Source: an uncultured Solobacterium sp.
GTDB taxonomy: Bacteria > Bacillota_I > Bacilli_A > Erysipelotrichales > Erysipelotrichaceae
Assembly (NCBI GenBank): GCA_900554555.1
Contig: USIC01000055.1
Coordinates: 1 to 6,080, forward strand
Length of the DNA stretch: 6,080 bases
Direction: 5' to 3'
Shown here: positions 1 through 6,080 of the stretch, piece after piece
Layout of the letters: the number at the start of each line of letters is the position of its first letter
Numbering within the stretch: position 1 is the first letter of the stretch
The notes under the pieces: model-generated
What the model saw: the letters and a program-made list of their open reading frames with translations, nothing else
Databases searched by the model: none
Told to the model about the DNA's origin: nothing
Translations under genes and position numbers: made by a program

Positions 1-1084
1 TACGAATGAAATTCAATAATGTTTCAAAGTTCTTCTCAGAATAATAGAGTAATGAGCGATTTAATTCTGAGACACTTACACCGTATTTTTCAGCCATCGT
101 ACTAGCAAGTAACTTCTCTGTATCATAGTGCTTGTAGAGATAGTTAGTTACTTCGAAGGCAACGTTCTTATCTGCACGATTATATCCAGATTTTACTTTG
201 CTGTAGATCTTACGGTATTTGTTTGGTGTAATCCCTACCTTCTCAACAAAGTGCTTCGATAGATGTGAAGCATCCGCAAAACCAAGTAGAATGGCGATTT
301 CTTCAAGTGTCATATCCGTATAAATTAAATAATCTGATGTTTTCTCAATACGAATATTATTTAACAATTTTGTAAATGTAGTACCTGTTAAATCAGTTAA
401 CTTCTTTGATAATGTTGATTCTGATATAAAGAATACTTCCGCAACTTTTTCAAGTGTTAATCGCTCTGAAGAATGGGAATAAATATAACTCAATATCGAA
501 TTCTGCATGACGGACGCATTTTCTTCATTCACTACTTCTTCACTAGCTTTAAAGTAGCGGCGATATGCCACCATTAACTCAATAATTTTAACGAGTGAAT
601 ATAAGAATGATAACGGTTTTTTAGGTTGCCTGACCAATGCGGAATCAACACCAAGTTCCTTTTGTAGGTGTGACATGATTCCATCTACGTACTTTGTTTG
701 TTCATCGTTTAAATATACAATCGGTTCAACTGCAAGGAAATTCAAAAGGTCAACACTTTCTTCTTCCAAGCCTGGTGTTACCTTGAGCATTGTGTTAATA
801 AATTGATAATCATAAACTACTAGATTAAGGTGTAAGGTATCTCTTACATCAATGATATCCGTAATCTTCCATGGTGTAATTGCACATAGTGTATGTGGCT
901 TAATGTCATACTCCACACCATCCACTTTAATCTTACCGACACCTTTATTAAAGTACATAAAACGGGCAGCTTGATGCATCAAAGCTTTGGTTGGCTTCTC
1001 AATTGCTTCAAAGTCAAATGAGCAAAATGAGATGGGATTAGTTTCCGACGTCCAGCTATCTTGAATAGTTGCTGTTTTTGTCAT
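1..1084 (-). CDS. AraC-family transcriptional regulator, 3' end cut off by the window (361 codons visible)
   Basis: This reading frame is open from the ATG at 1082-1084 to the window edge, with no stop in 361 codons. A Shine-Dalgarno (AGAGG, 1095-1099) sits 10 nt upstream of the ATG. Residues about 30-100 look like an AraC-type cupin sensor domain. Residues about 193-296 form a standard AraC/XylS DNA-binding domain: the first helix-turn-helix ends in the signature LLNNIRIEK, and the second contains EEIAILLGFADASHLSKHF followed by GITPNKYRK. An ordinary AraC protein would end near residue 300. This one continues, and residues about 309-361 resemble the first helix-turn-helix again (YLYKH, MAEKYGVS, FETLLNFIR). 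It lies just downstream of arcD on the same strand but behind a terminator and its own promoter. By position it is a candidate regulator of the arc operon, but the effector and targets are unknown. The family call is firm; the target assignment is inference. Confidence 0.9.
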   Translation of the reverse strand, partial: MTKTATIQDSWTSETNPISFCSFDFEAIEKPTKALMHQAARFMYFNKGVGKIKVDGVEYDIKPHTLCAITPWKITDIIDVRDTLHLNLVVYDYQFINTMLKVTPGLEEESVDLLNFLAVEPIVYLNDEQTKYVDGIMSHLQKELGVDSALVRQPKKPLSFLYSLVKIIELMVAYRRYFKASEEVVNEENASVMQNSILSYIYSHSSERLTLEKVAEVFFISESTLSKKLTDLTGTTFTKLLNNIRIEKTSDYLIYTDMTLEEIAILLGFADASHLSKHFVEKVGITPNKYRKIYSKVKSGYNRADKNVAFEVTNYLYKHYDTEKLLASTMAEKYGVSVSELNRSLLYYSEKNFETLLNFIR

Positions 1085-1094
1085 AATTTTTGTA

Positions 1095-1136
1095 CCTCTG
1101 TTGTACATATCATAGCATATTTGAATAAAAGCGGAA
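1095..1136 (-). promoter_or_regulatory. Candidate promoter and ribosome binding site of the AraC-type regulator gene
   Basis: On the minus strand there is a -10 hexamer TATGAT (1109-1114) preceded by TGC, giving an extended -10 motif. A weak -35 (TTTCCG, about 1132-1137) lies 17 nt upstream and abuts the 3' arm of the arc operon terminator. Transcription would start near 1102. The Shine-Dalgarno AGAGG is at 1095-1099. A short inverted repeat (TGTAC, 7-nt gap, GTACA; 1091-1107) overlaps the Shine-Dalgarno. The word TACATATCAT (1104-1113, plus strand) overlaps the -10 and recurs ahead of arcA, so it may be an operator. The promoter call rests on hexamer similarity only. Confidence 0.5.
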
Positions 1137-1168
1137 AGTTCCGACCGTGCTCTCACACAGCCGGAACT
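1137..1168 (-). terminator. Stem-loop terminator after arcD (end of the arc operon)
   Basis: Read on the minus strand, AGTTCCGGCTGTG (1168-1156) pairs with CACGGTCGGAACT (1149-1137) around a six-base TGAGAG loop. The result is a 13-bp stem with two G-U wobbles that starts 25 nt after the arcD stop codon. The wobbles become A-C mismatches on the plus strand, so the structure favours minus-strand transcripts. The downstream tract (TT, CCGC, then TTTTATT) is only moderately U-rich, so termination may be incomplete and allow some read-through into the regulator gene. Confidence 0.75.
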
Positions 1169-1193
1169 CTATCCAAACATATTTGAGTTTTAA

Positions 1194-2705
1194 TTATTTG
1201 ATTAACATCATTGCTAATGATAGAACAACGATATTTGCGATAGCAATCGCTACAAATAACTTCATACCCCACTTCATATATGTCTTTAGTTCAACCTTAG
1301 CTGCACCTAGACCACCCATTACTACACCAGAAGTTGGTGTGAAGAGGTTAATTAATCCGCAACCAGCGCAGAAGATATTGATCATAATTGAAGCGTTGAA
1401 GCCTAATGTATTTGCTAAACCACCCATTACTGGCATTGAGAATCCAGCAAGTCCAGATGTTGAAGGAACTAAGAAACTCAATACTAAGTAAATTACATAT
1501 GATAGAGGAGCGAATACGAATCCTGGAACACCCATCAAGATACCTGCTGCCTTGTCCAAGATCCAGAAGTCCATATGAGTAGACTTCATAACGACTGTAA
1601 TACCACGAGCAACTGCGATAACAATAGCTACTGATAATAGATCCTTAGCACCGTCTAAGAATGTATCAATGAATTCTCTTTCAGACATTCTAGCCATGAT
1701 AGCGATAAGAATACTTGAGAATGTAAACCAAGCAGCTAACTCAGAGAAGTACCATAGACCTAAAGGTTGACCCGTTAAGAATGAAGTCCATCCAAGTACC
1801 GCTAAGTAAGCTTCTTCATCACCAGCAAAGTTGATGTCGATGTAAGAAATCAATGAAGCAATCATAACTGCAAATGAGATTGCAAATACAATTAATACAG
1901 CCTTGTGCTTGCCTGTAAATTCTAACTTGTTGCCATCATCCTTTGTAAAGTGTTCACGCATATCTTCCTGCTCTTGTAGAGAAATAATTGTTGAGCCTTT
2001 ATCAGCCTTAACCTTCTTAGCGTAACCTAATACGAAGAAAATAGCGATTGCAAGTGATGTAAACCACAATGCAAAGCCAAGAATCATAACTAATGTGTTG
2101 TCATAAGGAACGTTAACACTCTGCAATGCAGCCATAGCTGCACCAGTAGCAAATGGGTTAATTGTTGAACCTAATACACCACATCCTGCACCGAGCAATA
2201 CAGTTGCAACTGCTACCATTGTATCGAAGCCAGCTGCTACTAATGCTGTAGTAATCAAAGCGTAGAAACCGATTGTCTCTTCAGCCATTCCATATGTGGA
2301 ACCACCGATAGAGAATAAGATCATCAAGATAACGATTAGGACTTCTTCCTTGCCGTGCATCTTCTTAACTAAGTGGTAAACACCAGCTTCAAGAGCACCT
2401 GTCTTCATTACAACACCGATGAATCCACCGATAGCCATAATAAATACGATCAAGTCAGCAGCATCCACAAATCCTCTTGGGAATGCCATGAAGAAATCAC
2501 TAAACTTTGCGCCGACAACCGTAACGGTTTCGCCGTTAGCAACCATATTAACCAAGTCACCATACTTCTCAGGGTTTAAACCACTGATTAAGCTGTCGCT
2601 AATTGGTTGTCCGTTTAAGAATACTGAAATTAAACAAAGTACTGCTAAAATAATAAATAAAATCGTAAACGCTGTTAATGAGCGTTTCTTGGCTTTTACA
2701 GACAT
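1194..2705 (-). CDS. arcD: ArcD, YfcC-family arginine/ornithine antiporter
   Basis: This is a 503-residue polytopic inner-membrane protein of the YfcC/DcuC-like superfamily, the type used as ArcD in streptococcal ADI operons rather than the APC-superfamily ArcD of Pseudomonas. It most likely swaps external arginine for internal ornithine without energy cost. Visible features are a basic N-terminus followed by a first membrane helix (about 10-30), a segment around 83-100, the family signature GSTYGMAEET (135-144), several further helices, and a charged cytoplasmic loop (about 229-268). In the second half are the re-entrant-type motifs VPSTSG (413-418) and FTPTSG (455-460), and a last helix at about 483-502. 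It begins 17 nt after arcC and is preceded by a G-rich Shine-Dalgarno. The family is clear. The arginine/ornithine substrate is inferred from operon context, because other YfcC proteins may carry other amino acids or peptides. Confidence 0.9.
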   Translation of the reverse strand: MSVKAKKRSLTAFTILFIILAVLCLISVFLNGQPISDSLISGLNPEKYGDLVNMVANGETVTVVGAKFSDFFMAFPRGFVDAADLIVFIMAIGGFIGVVMKTGALEAGVYHLVKKMHGKEEVLIVILMILFSIGGSTYGMAEETIGFYALITTALVAAGFDTMVAVATVLLGAGCGVLGSTINPFATGAAMAALQSVNVPYDNTLVMILGFALWFTSLAIAIFFVLGYAKKVKADKGSTIISLQEQEDMREHFTKDDGNKLEFTGKHKAVLIVFAISFAVMIASLISYIDINFAGDEEAYLAVLGWTSFLTGQPLGLWYFSELAAWFTFSSILIAIMARMSEREFIDTFLDGAKDLLSVAIVIAVARGITVVMKSTHMDFWILDKAAGILMGVPGFVFAPLSYVIYLVLSFLVPSTSGLAGFSMPVMGGLANTLGFNASIMINIFCAGCGLINLFTPTSGVVMGGLGAAKVELKTYMKWGMKLFVAIAIANIVVLSLAMMLIK

Positions 2706-2710
2706 ACTAT

Positions 2711-2718
2711 CCCCCCTT
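2711..2718 (-). promoter_or_regulatory. G-rich ribosome binding site of arcD
   Basis: The minus strand reads AAGGGGGG directly ahead of arcD, with 5 nt to the ATG at 2705. It is an unusual Shine-Dalgarno because the central A of AGGAGG is replaced, leaving six G in a row. This supports the ATG at 2705 as the arcD start. The homopolymer could in principle vary in length, but nothing here shows that it does. Confidence 0.7.
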
Positions 2719-2722
2719 CTAA

Positions 2723-3661
2723 TTATTTAGTAATAATGGTGCCTGTTTCACCTTGTAAAGCAACTTTTGCTTTTTGTAATGATGTAATTAATGCAGTTCC
2801 ACCATGTGTGTTATTCTTAACGAATTCCATGCATGATTGAACCTTTGGAAGCATACTTCCAGGAGCAAATTGCTTCTCTTCGATATACTTCTCTGCTTCT
2901 TCCAATGTCATTGTTGGAAGTTCTTTTTGATCAGGCTTGTTATAGTTAATGCATACTCTGTCGACTGCAGTTAAGATAATCAGCATATCTGCACCAATGG
3001 ACTGTGCTAGTAATGCACTGGAACGGTCCTTATCGATAACAGCTGCAACACCCTTTAATCCTTGCTCTGTTTCAACTACAGGGATTCCTCCACCACCAAC
3101 TGTAATAACGATGTCGCCAGCCTTAACAAGTTGTTCAACAACCTTTAATTCAACGATACGTTGTGGAATTGGTGAAGGTACAACACGACGATATCCACGT
3201 CCTGCATCTTCTACAAATGTAAAGCCCTTTTCGGCAGCAATCTTATCTGCTTCTTCCTTAGTATAGAAGCTTCCTACTGGTTTTGTAGGTTTAGCAAATC
3301 CTGGATCGTTTGCATCAACAACTACCTGTGTAATAATAGATGCACATTCTTTATCAACGCCACGAGCCTTTAATTCCTGCTGAATAGCTTGTTGTAAATG
3401 ATAACCGATATAGCCTTGGGACATCGCACCACATTCTGGGAATGGCATATATGGAGTATTGCCACCCTTTGTGCATGAGAATTCCATAGCTAGATTAATC
3501 ATTCCAACCTGTGGTCCATTACCATGACCAACAATTACTTCATAGCCGTCTTGTGCTAAGTCAACGATAGTCTTAGCAGTATGACGAACTAATTCAAGCT
3601 GCTCTTCAGGGGTATTGCCTAAAGCATTACCCCCAAGAGCTACTACTATACGCTTTGCCAT
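2723..3661 (-). CDS. arcC: Carbamate kinase
   Basis: This 312-residue cytoplasmic enzyme of the amino-acid-kinase fold makes ATP from carbamoyl phosphate and ADP, the energy-yielding last step of the ADI pathway. Motifs visible in order are ALGGNAL (8-14), GHGNGPQVG (45-53), MSQGYIGYHLQQ (80-91), QVVVDANDPGF (112-122), KPVGSFY (127-133), GRGYRRVVPSPIP (154-166), VGGGGIPV (188-195), DKDRSSALLA (210-219) and PGSMLPKV (267-274). All are typical of bacterial carbamate kinases, and the length is normal for the family. The start codon lies 4 nt after the arcB stop and has only a poor Shine-Dalgarno (GAAG), which suggests translational coupling to arcB. A strong RNA hairpin covers codons 8-21. Confidence 0.97.
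   Translation of the reverse strand: MAKRIVVALGGNALGNTPEEQLELVRHTAKTIVDLAQDGYEVIVGHGNGPQVGMINLAMEFSCTKGGNTPYMPFPECGAMSQGYIGYHLQQAIQQELKARGVDKECASIITQVVVDANDPGFAKPTKPVGSFYTKEEADKIAAEKGFTFVEDAGRGYRRVVPSPIPQRIVELKVVEQLVKAGDIVITVGGGGIPVVETEQGLKGVAAVIDKDRSSALLAQSIGADMLIILTAVDRVCINYNKPDQKELPTMTLEEAEKYIEEKQFAPGSMLPKVQSCMEFVKNNTHGGTALITSLQKAKVALQGETGTIITK
3601..3640 (-). other. RNA hairpin inside the arcC coding start
   Basis: In the minus-strand transcript GCTCTT (3640-3635) pairs with AAGAGC (3606-3601), and inside it GGGGTAATGC pairs with GCAATACCCC (one A-A mismatch) around a TTTAG loop. About 15 base pairs form in 40 nt, 21-60 nt after the arcC ATG. It overlaps the codons for the conserved GGNAL motif, so part of the pairing follows from the protein sequence. 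It has no U-tract and is not a terminator. It may affect translation or mRNA processing. Confidence 0.6.
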
Positions 3662-3665
3662 GTAA

Positions 3666-4658
3666 TTACTTCAGAGTAGCATACATAACTGCCTTGATTG
3701 TATGCATGCGGTTCTCTGCCTCATCAAATTGTCTAGCTTGTGTGCCTAAGAATACATCATCTGTAACTTCCATAGCCTCTAAGCCATACTTCTGGTAAAT
3801 GTTCTCACCAACTGTTGTGTTACGATCATGGAATGAAGGTAAGCAGTGTAAGAAGATAGCAGTTGGCTTAGCCATAGCCATCAATTCTTTATTAACCTGG
3901 TAAGGACGTAAGAGCTTGATTCTTGGCTCCCATAATTCTTCTGGTTCACCCATTGATAACCAAATATCTGTGTAAAGAACGTCTGCATCCTTAGCACCGA
4001 TCTTGATATCATCTGTTAATTCGATTTCAGCACCAGTCTTGCTAGCTACTTCTCTGCACTTAGCAACGAGTTCATCTGAAGGCATTAATTCCTTAGGTCC
4101 GCATGCGCAGAAGTGCATACCTAACTTAGCACAAACAATCATCAATGAGTTAGCAACGTTATTACGAGCGTCGCCGAAGAATGTTAACTTGCGGCCTCTA
4201 ACATCGCCGAATTCTTCCTTAACTGTTAAGATATCAGCCAACATCTGTGTTGGGTGATATAAGTCTGTTAAACCATTCCATACAGGAACACCAGAATACT
4301 TAGCAAGTTCTTCAACTACTTCCTGCTTGAATCCACGGTATTCGATACCATCGTACATGCGACCTAATACCTTAGCTGTATCTTCTAATGATTCCTTCTT
4401 GCCCATCTGTGATGATCCAGAATCAAGGAATGTAACACCCATACCTAAGTCACGTGCACCAACTTCGAATGCACAACGTGTTCTTGTAGATGTCTTTTCG
4501 AACAAGAGAACAACCTGCTTGCCCTTTAAATAACTGTGGTCGACACCGTTAGCCTTTAATCTCTTGAATTCAGCAGATAATTCCAAGAAATATCTGATTT
4601 CCTCTGATGTAAAATCTAATAGTGTCAAAAAACTTCTTCCTCTAACATTAACGCCCAT
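3666..4658 (-). CDS. arcB: Ornithine carbamoyltransferase, catabolic type
   Basis: This 330-residue cytoplasmic transcarbamylase, in this context, phosphorolyses citrulline to ornithine and carbamoyl phosphate. The carbamoyl-phosphate loop STRTR is at 57-61, HPTQ at 135-138, the ornithine-binding SMG loop at 235-237 within DIWLSMGEP, and the active-site HCLP at 271-274. The C-terminal [15 protein letters not shown] is the form typical of catabolic enzymes. The SMG loop and the arginine deiminase upstream argue against putrescine carbamoyltransferase. The start at 4658 has the Shine-Dalgarno AAGGAG (4664-4669) 5 nt upstream. The 53-nt gap after arcA (4659-4711) is purine-rich on the coding strand and shows no terminator, so co-transcription is expected. 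Confidence 0.96.
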   Translation of the reverse strand: MGVNVRGRSFLTLLDFTSEEIRYFLELSAEFKRLKANGVDHSYLKGKQVVLLFEKTSTRTRCAFEVGARDLGMGVTFLDSGSSQMGKKESLEDTAKVLGRMYDGIEYRGFKQEVVEELAKYSGVPVWNGLTDLYHPTQMLADILTVKEEFGDVRGRKLTFFGDARNNVANSLMIVCAKLGMHFCACGPKELMPSDELVAKCREVASKTGAEIELTDDIKIGAKDADVLYTDIWLSMGEPEELWEPRIKLLRPYQVNKELMAMAKPTAIFLHCLPSFHDRNTTVGENIYQKYGLEAMEVTDDVFLGTQARQFDEAENRMHTIKAVMYATLK

Positions 4659-4711
4659 AATAGCTCCTTTTCTTTTTTCTTTTCTATTTTTATGGTTATT
4701 CGATTTTAGAC

Positions 4712-5941
4712 TTAGTCTTCACGAACTAATGGCATGGACATACATCTTGGTCCGCCACGTCCTACGCATAAGTTGGATGCTTCTAATTCTAATACTTCAA
4801 ATCCATTATCCTTTAGATATTGGTTTGTAACATAGTTACGCTTGTAAACGATAATCTTACCTGGCGCAATTGTTAATGTATTAGAACCATCGTTCCACTG
4901 TTCACGTTCAGCTGCTAATGGATCGCCAGCTCCGCAAGGGAATAAACGAACCTTATCTAAGCCCATGAACTTAGCAAGAATATCTTCTAACTTGCCTGTA
5001 TGTTCTTCGATATGAACATCATGATTTGCACGATCAGCTGTTAATGCAAATACTTGTAATGTTCCCATGATACCTGGGTGAATTGTAAATGCATCAGTAT
5101 CAATCTGTGTAAATACTGTATCTAAGTGCATGAATGCACGTGAATTAGGAATATTGAAAGCTAAAATTGTCTCAATCTTATTTCCTTCGTTTTCATAGAA
5201 CATCTTCATAGCTAAGTCCTGAATAGCTTCAGCCTGTGTTCTCTGTGAAATACCGATGAATAAGAGTTTCTCATTAACGTTTAATACGTCTCCACCTTCG
5301 ATATGGAAGTGGTTGTTACGTCCATATAAGTCTGGAACGTTTCCAGCATATTCTGGGTGGAATCTGAAGATGTAATCTGCATAGATTGTTTCACGGTTTC
5401 TTGTTACAGAATACATTCTGTTAATAACTGCACCATTACCTACAGAAGCGAATGGGTCGCGAGTAAAGTATAGGTTTGGCATTGGGTTTACTAATAAGTG
5501 AGAGTTAGATTCAAGACGGTCAACTAAGAAGTTTGTGTGAATCTCACCGATTTCTCTGAATGTGATACCAGCCATAGTCTTTAGTACTAATTCCTTATTG
5601 TTTGTAAACTTAGCTAAGTAATCCTTAATGATCTTATGATATTCCGCTGTATGAACACCTGATTCAACTAACCACTGATCAAGGAACTGTTCCTTAATTT
5701 CTGGGTGAGCATCTAAAGTTTCAGCCATTAAGTCTTCTAGATAAACAACTTCCACGCCATTGTCACGTAAGATCTTCGCAAAACGGTCATGTTCAACCTG
5801 TGCTTCATATAGATCAGGAATATCATCAAATAATAATTCCCCTAATGTATCAGGTGTAAGATTTAATAATTCATCTCCTGGCCTGTGTAATAAAACCTTT
5901 TTGAGTGTTTTAATTTCACTCGTTACATGAATATTAGACAT
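4712..5941 (-). CDS. arcA: Arginine deiminase
   Basis: This 409-residue cytoplasmic enzyme hydrolyses arginine to citrulline and ammonia, the first step of the ADI pathway. All catalytic elements are present: FTRDP (159-163, substrate Asp162), HIEGGD (213-218, Glu215 and Asp218), MHLDTVF (271-277, His272 and Asp274) and the nucleophile Cys400 in GGPRCMSMP. The N-terminal [11 protein letters not shown] and LLFDDIP are also typical. The frame is open up to an ATG at 5989, but the ATG at 5941 is preferred. It has a perfect Shine-Dalgarno (AGGAGG, 5949-5954) at 7 nt and gives the family's usual N-terminus [10 protein letters not shown], while the upstream ATG lies in the loop of a leader hairpin with no binding site. 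One oddity is that the segment before the catalytic Cys reads [11 protein letters not shown], where many relatives have ELxRGRGG. Confidence 0.97.
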   Translation of the reverse strand: MSNIHVTSEIKTLKKVLLHRPGDELLNLTPDTLGELLFDDIPDLYEAQVEHDRFAKILRDNGVEVVYLEDLMAETLDAHPEIKEQFLDQWLVESGVHTAEYHKIIKDYLAKFTNNKELVLKTMAGITFREIGEIHTNFLVDRLESNSHLLVNPMPNLYFTRDPFASVGNGAVINRMYSVTRNRETIYADYIFRFHPEYAGNVPDLYGRNNHFHIEGGDVLNVNEKLLFIGISQRTQAEAIQDLAMKMFYENEGNKIETILAFNIPNSRAFMHLDTVFTQIDTDAFTIHPGIMGTLQVFALTADRANHDVHIEEHTGKLEDILAKFMGLDKVRLFPCGAGDPLAAEREQWNDGSNTLTIAPGKIIVYKRNYVTNQYLKDNGFEVLELEASNLCVGRGGPRCMSMPLVRED

Positions 5942-5948
5942 TTGCTTT

Positions 5949-5954
5949 CCTCCT
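5949..5954 (-). promoter_or_regulatory. Ribosome binding site that fixes the arcA start
   Basis: The minus strand reads AGGAGG 7 nt ahead of the ATG at 5941. It is the best Shine-Dalgarno in the window and selects this ATG over the in-frame one at 5989, which would add 16 residues of non-family sequence. Confidence 0.9.
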
Positions 5955-5970
5955 ATTGTCTTTTCATTTG

Positions 5971-6000
5971 GGCTACATATCGCGCGCATGATATGTAACC
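5971..6000 (-). promoter_or_regulatory. Inverted repeat / 5' leader hairpin ahead of arcA
   Basis: In the minus-strand transcript GGTTACATAT (6000-5991) pairs with ATATGTAGCC (5980-5971) over 10 bp with one U-G wobble, around a 10-nt GC-rich loop (CATGCGCGCG). Flanking ATTTG (6010-6006) and CAAAT (5970-5966) can add five outer pairs across an asymmetric bulge. If transcription starts near 6013, this structure fills the first half of a roughly 70-nt leader and ends 16 nt before the Shine-Dalgarno. There is no U-tract, so it is not a terminator. It could be a DNA operator for a dimeric regulator or a transcript-stabilising 5' hairpin. Its left arm overlaps the cre. Confidence 0.65.
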
Positions 6001-6007
6001 GGTTTCA
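5994..6007. promoter_or_regulatory. cre site (CcpA catabolite-responsive element) of the arc operon
   Basis: TGTAACCGGTTTCA matches the Bacillota cre consensus TGWAANCGNTNWCA at every defined position, and also matches when read on the other strand. It lies 12 nt downstream of the predicted -10, at about +6 to +19 from the inferred transcription start. In this position CcpA bound with HPr-Ser-P would block transcription. Carbon catabolite repression of ADI operons through CcpA is established in streptococci and relatives. The binding itself is inference from the motif. Confidence 0.8.
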
Positions 6008-6019
6008 AATCTATACTAT

Positions 6020-6048
6020 ATTATAAACATATTTTTATCTGCAGTTGG
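6020..6048 (-). promoter_or_regulatory. Probable arcA operon promoter
   Basis: On the minus strand a perfect -10 TATAAT lies at 6025-6020. The -35 region 17 nt upstream (CCAACT, 6048-6043) is poor, which suggests a promoter that needs an activator or has low basal activity. Upstream sequence (6061-6079) is rich in A- and T-tracts and could act as an UP element. The expected start is near 6013, leaving a leader of about 70 nt that contains the cre and the hairpin. No FNR/ArcR-type palindrome and no convincing ARG box was recognised in the visible part, but the window ends only 67 bp upstream of the inferred start. Confidence 0.6.
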
Positions 6049-6080
6049 AAACATAATGCCTAAAATTTTGTATTTTTTTG

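Larger units (their letters stand above)
1135..6013 (-). other. arcABCD operon transcript (inferred)
   Basis: Four pathway genes run in the same direction with gaps of 53, 4 and 17 nt. There is one recognisable promoter at the right end, one stem-loop terminator at the left end, and no terminator between them. This supports a single polycistronic transcript. The gene order arcA-arcB-arcC-arcD with a YfcC-type transporter is like that of streptococcal ADI operons. The transcript ends are inferred from sequence only. Confidence 0.8.

Noticed and set aside
1120..1130. TTTGAATAAAA resembling half an ARG box upstream of the regulator gene
   Set aside because: The second half of the palindrome is absent (GCGG follows), so it is likely a chance match in AT-rich DNA.
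1147..1491. Plus-strand open frame opposite the 3' end of arcD and its terminator
   Set aside because: It begins inside the terminator stem, has no ribosome binding site, and mirrors the hydrophobic arcD coding region. It is a shadow frame, as are the other plus-strand frames opposite arcD, arcC, arcB and arcA.
3666..4658. Putrescine carbamoyltransferase as an alternative for arcB
   Set aside because: The SMG ornithine-binding loop is intact, and the partner gene is an arginine deiminase, not an agmatine deiminase.
5953..5967. Four-codon leader frame (Met-Lys-Arg-Gln-stop) in the arcA leader, with an arginine codon
   Set aside because: It has no ribosome binding site, is too short to judge, and no alternative terminator or anti-terminator pair follows it, so there is no support for arginine-dependent attenuation.
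5942..5989. 16-residue N-terminal extension of arcA from the ATG at 5989
   Set aside because: That ATG lies in the loop of the leader hairpin with no Shine-Dalgarno, and the added residues do not look like an arginine deiminase N-terminus. The ATG at 5941 has a perfect site.
1174..6034. AAACATATTT shared between 1175-1184 and 6025-6034
   Set aside because: It is low-complexity AT-rich sequence. One copy lies between the arcD stop and the terminator, where an operator would make little sense.
6026..6042. Possible ARG box (ArgR/AhrC operator) in the spacer of the arcA promoter
   Set aside because: Only the AT-rich core resembles the consensus. The defining TGAAT and ATTCA ends do not match.
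6062..6080. T-rich run on the plus strand at the right edge as a terminator tail of a neighbouring gene
   Set aside because: No stable stem precedes it. It fits better as A/T tracts upstream of the arcA promoter.

Overview
The window holds a complete catabolic arginine deiminase (ADI) operon, read entirely on the minus strand (right to left) in the order arcA-arcB-arcC-arcD. It is followed by the 5' part of an AraC-type regulator gene on the same strand. The low G+C content, strong AGGAGG-type ribosome binding sites, a consensus catabolite-responsive element (cre) and a YfcC-type ArcD point to a Bacillota (Firmicutes) host. A gut- or oral-type anaerobe related to Erysipelotrichia or Lactobacillales is plausible, but the genus cannot be read from the sequence.

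Layout from right to left. Positions 6080-5942 hold the arcA promoter region: a good -10 (TATAAT, 6020-6025), a poor -35, a perfect-consensus cre at 5994-6007, and a 10-bp leader hairpin or palindrome at 5971-6000 just ahead of the arcA Shine-Dalgarno. Then come arcA (5941-4712, arginine deiminase), arcB (4658-3666, catabolic ornithine carbamoyltransferase), arcC (3661-2723, carbamate kinase) and arcD (2705-1194, YfcC-family arginine/ornithine antiporter). A stem-loop terminator follows at 1137-1168. A separate promoter (-10 at 1109-1114) and ribosome binding site then serve the regulator gene, whose ATG is at 1084 and which runs off the left edge of the window.

Together the products import arginine in exchange for ornithine (ArcD), deiminate it to citrulline and ammonia (ArcA), phosphorolyse citrulline to ornithine and carbamoyl phosphate (ArcB), and make ATP, CO2 and ammonia from carbamoyl phosphate (ArcC). 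This yields one ATP per arginine and also protects against acid.

The metabolic core is well known. The less ordinary parts are regulatory. The neighbouring regulator is AraC-type rather than the usual ArcR or ArgR, and appears to carry a second, degenerate AraC-type DNA-binding unit after the first. A 10-base word (TACATATCAT) occurs both in its own promoter and in the palindrome ahead of arcA, which suggests a candidate operator. There is also a strong hairpin inside the first codons of arcC. No mobile elements, CRISPR arrays, tRNA or rRNA genes were seen.
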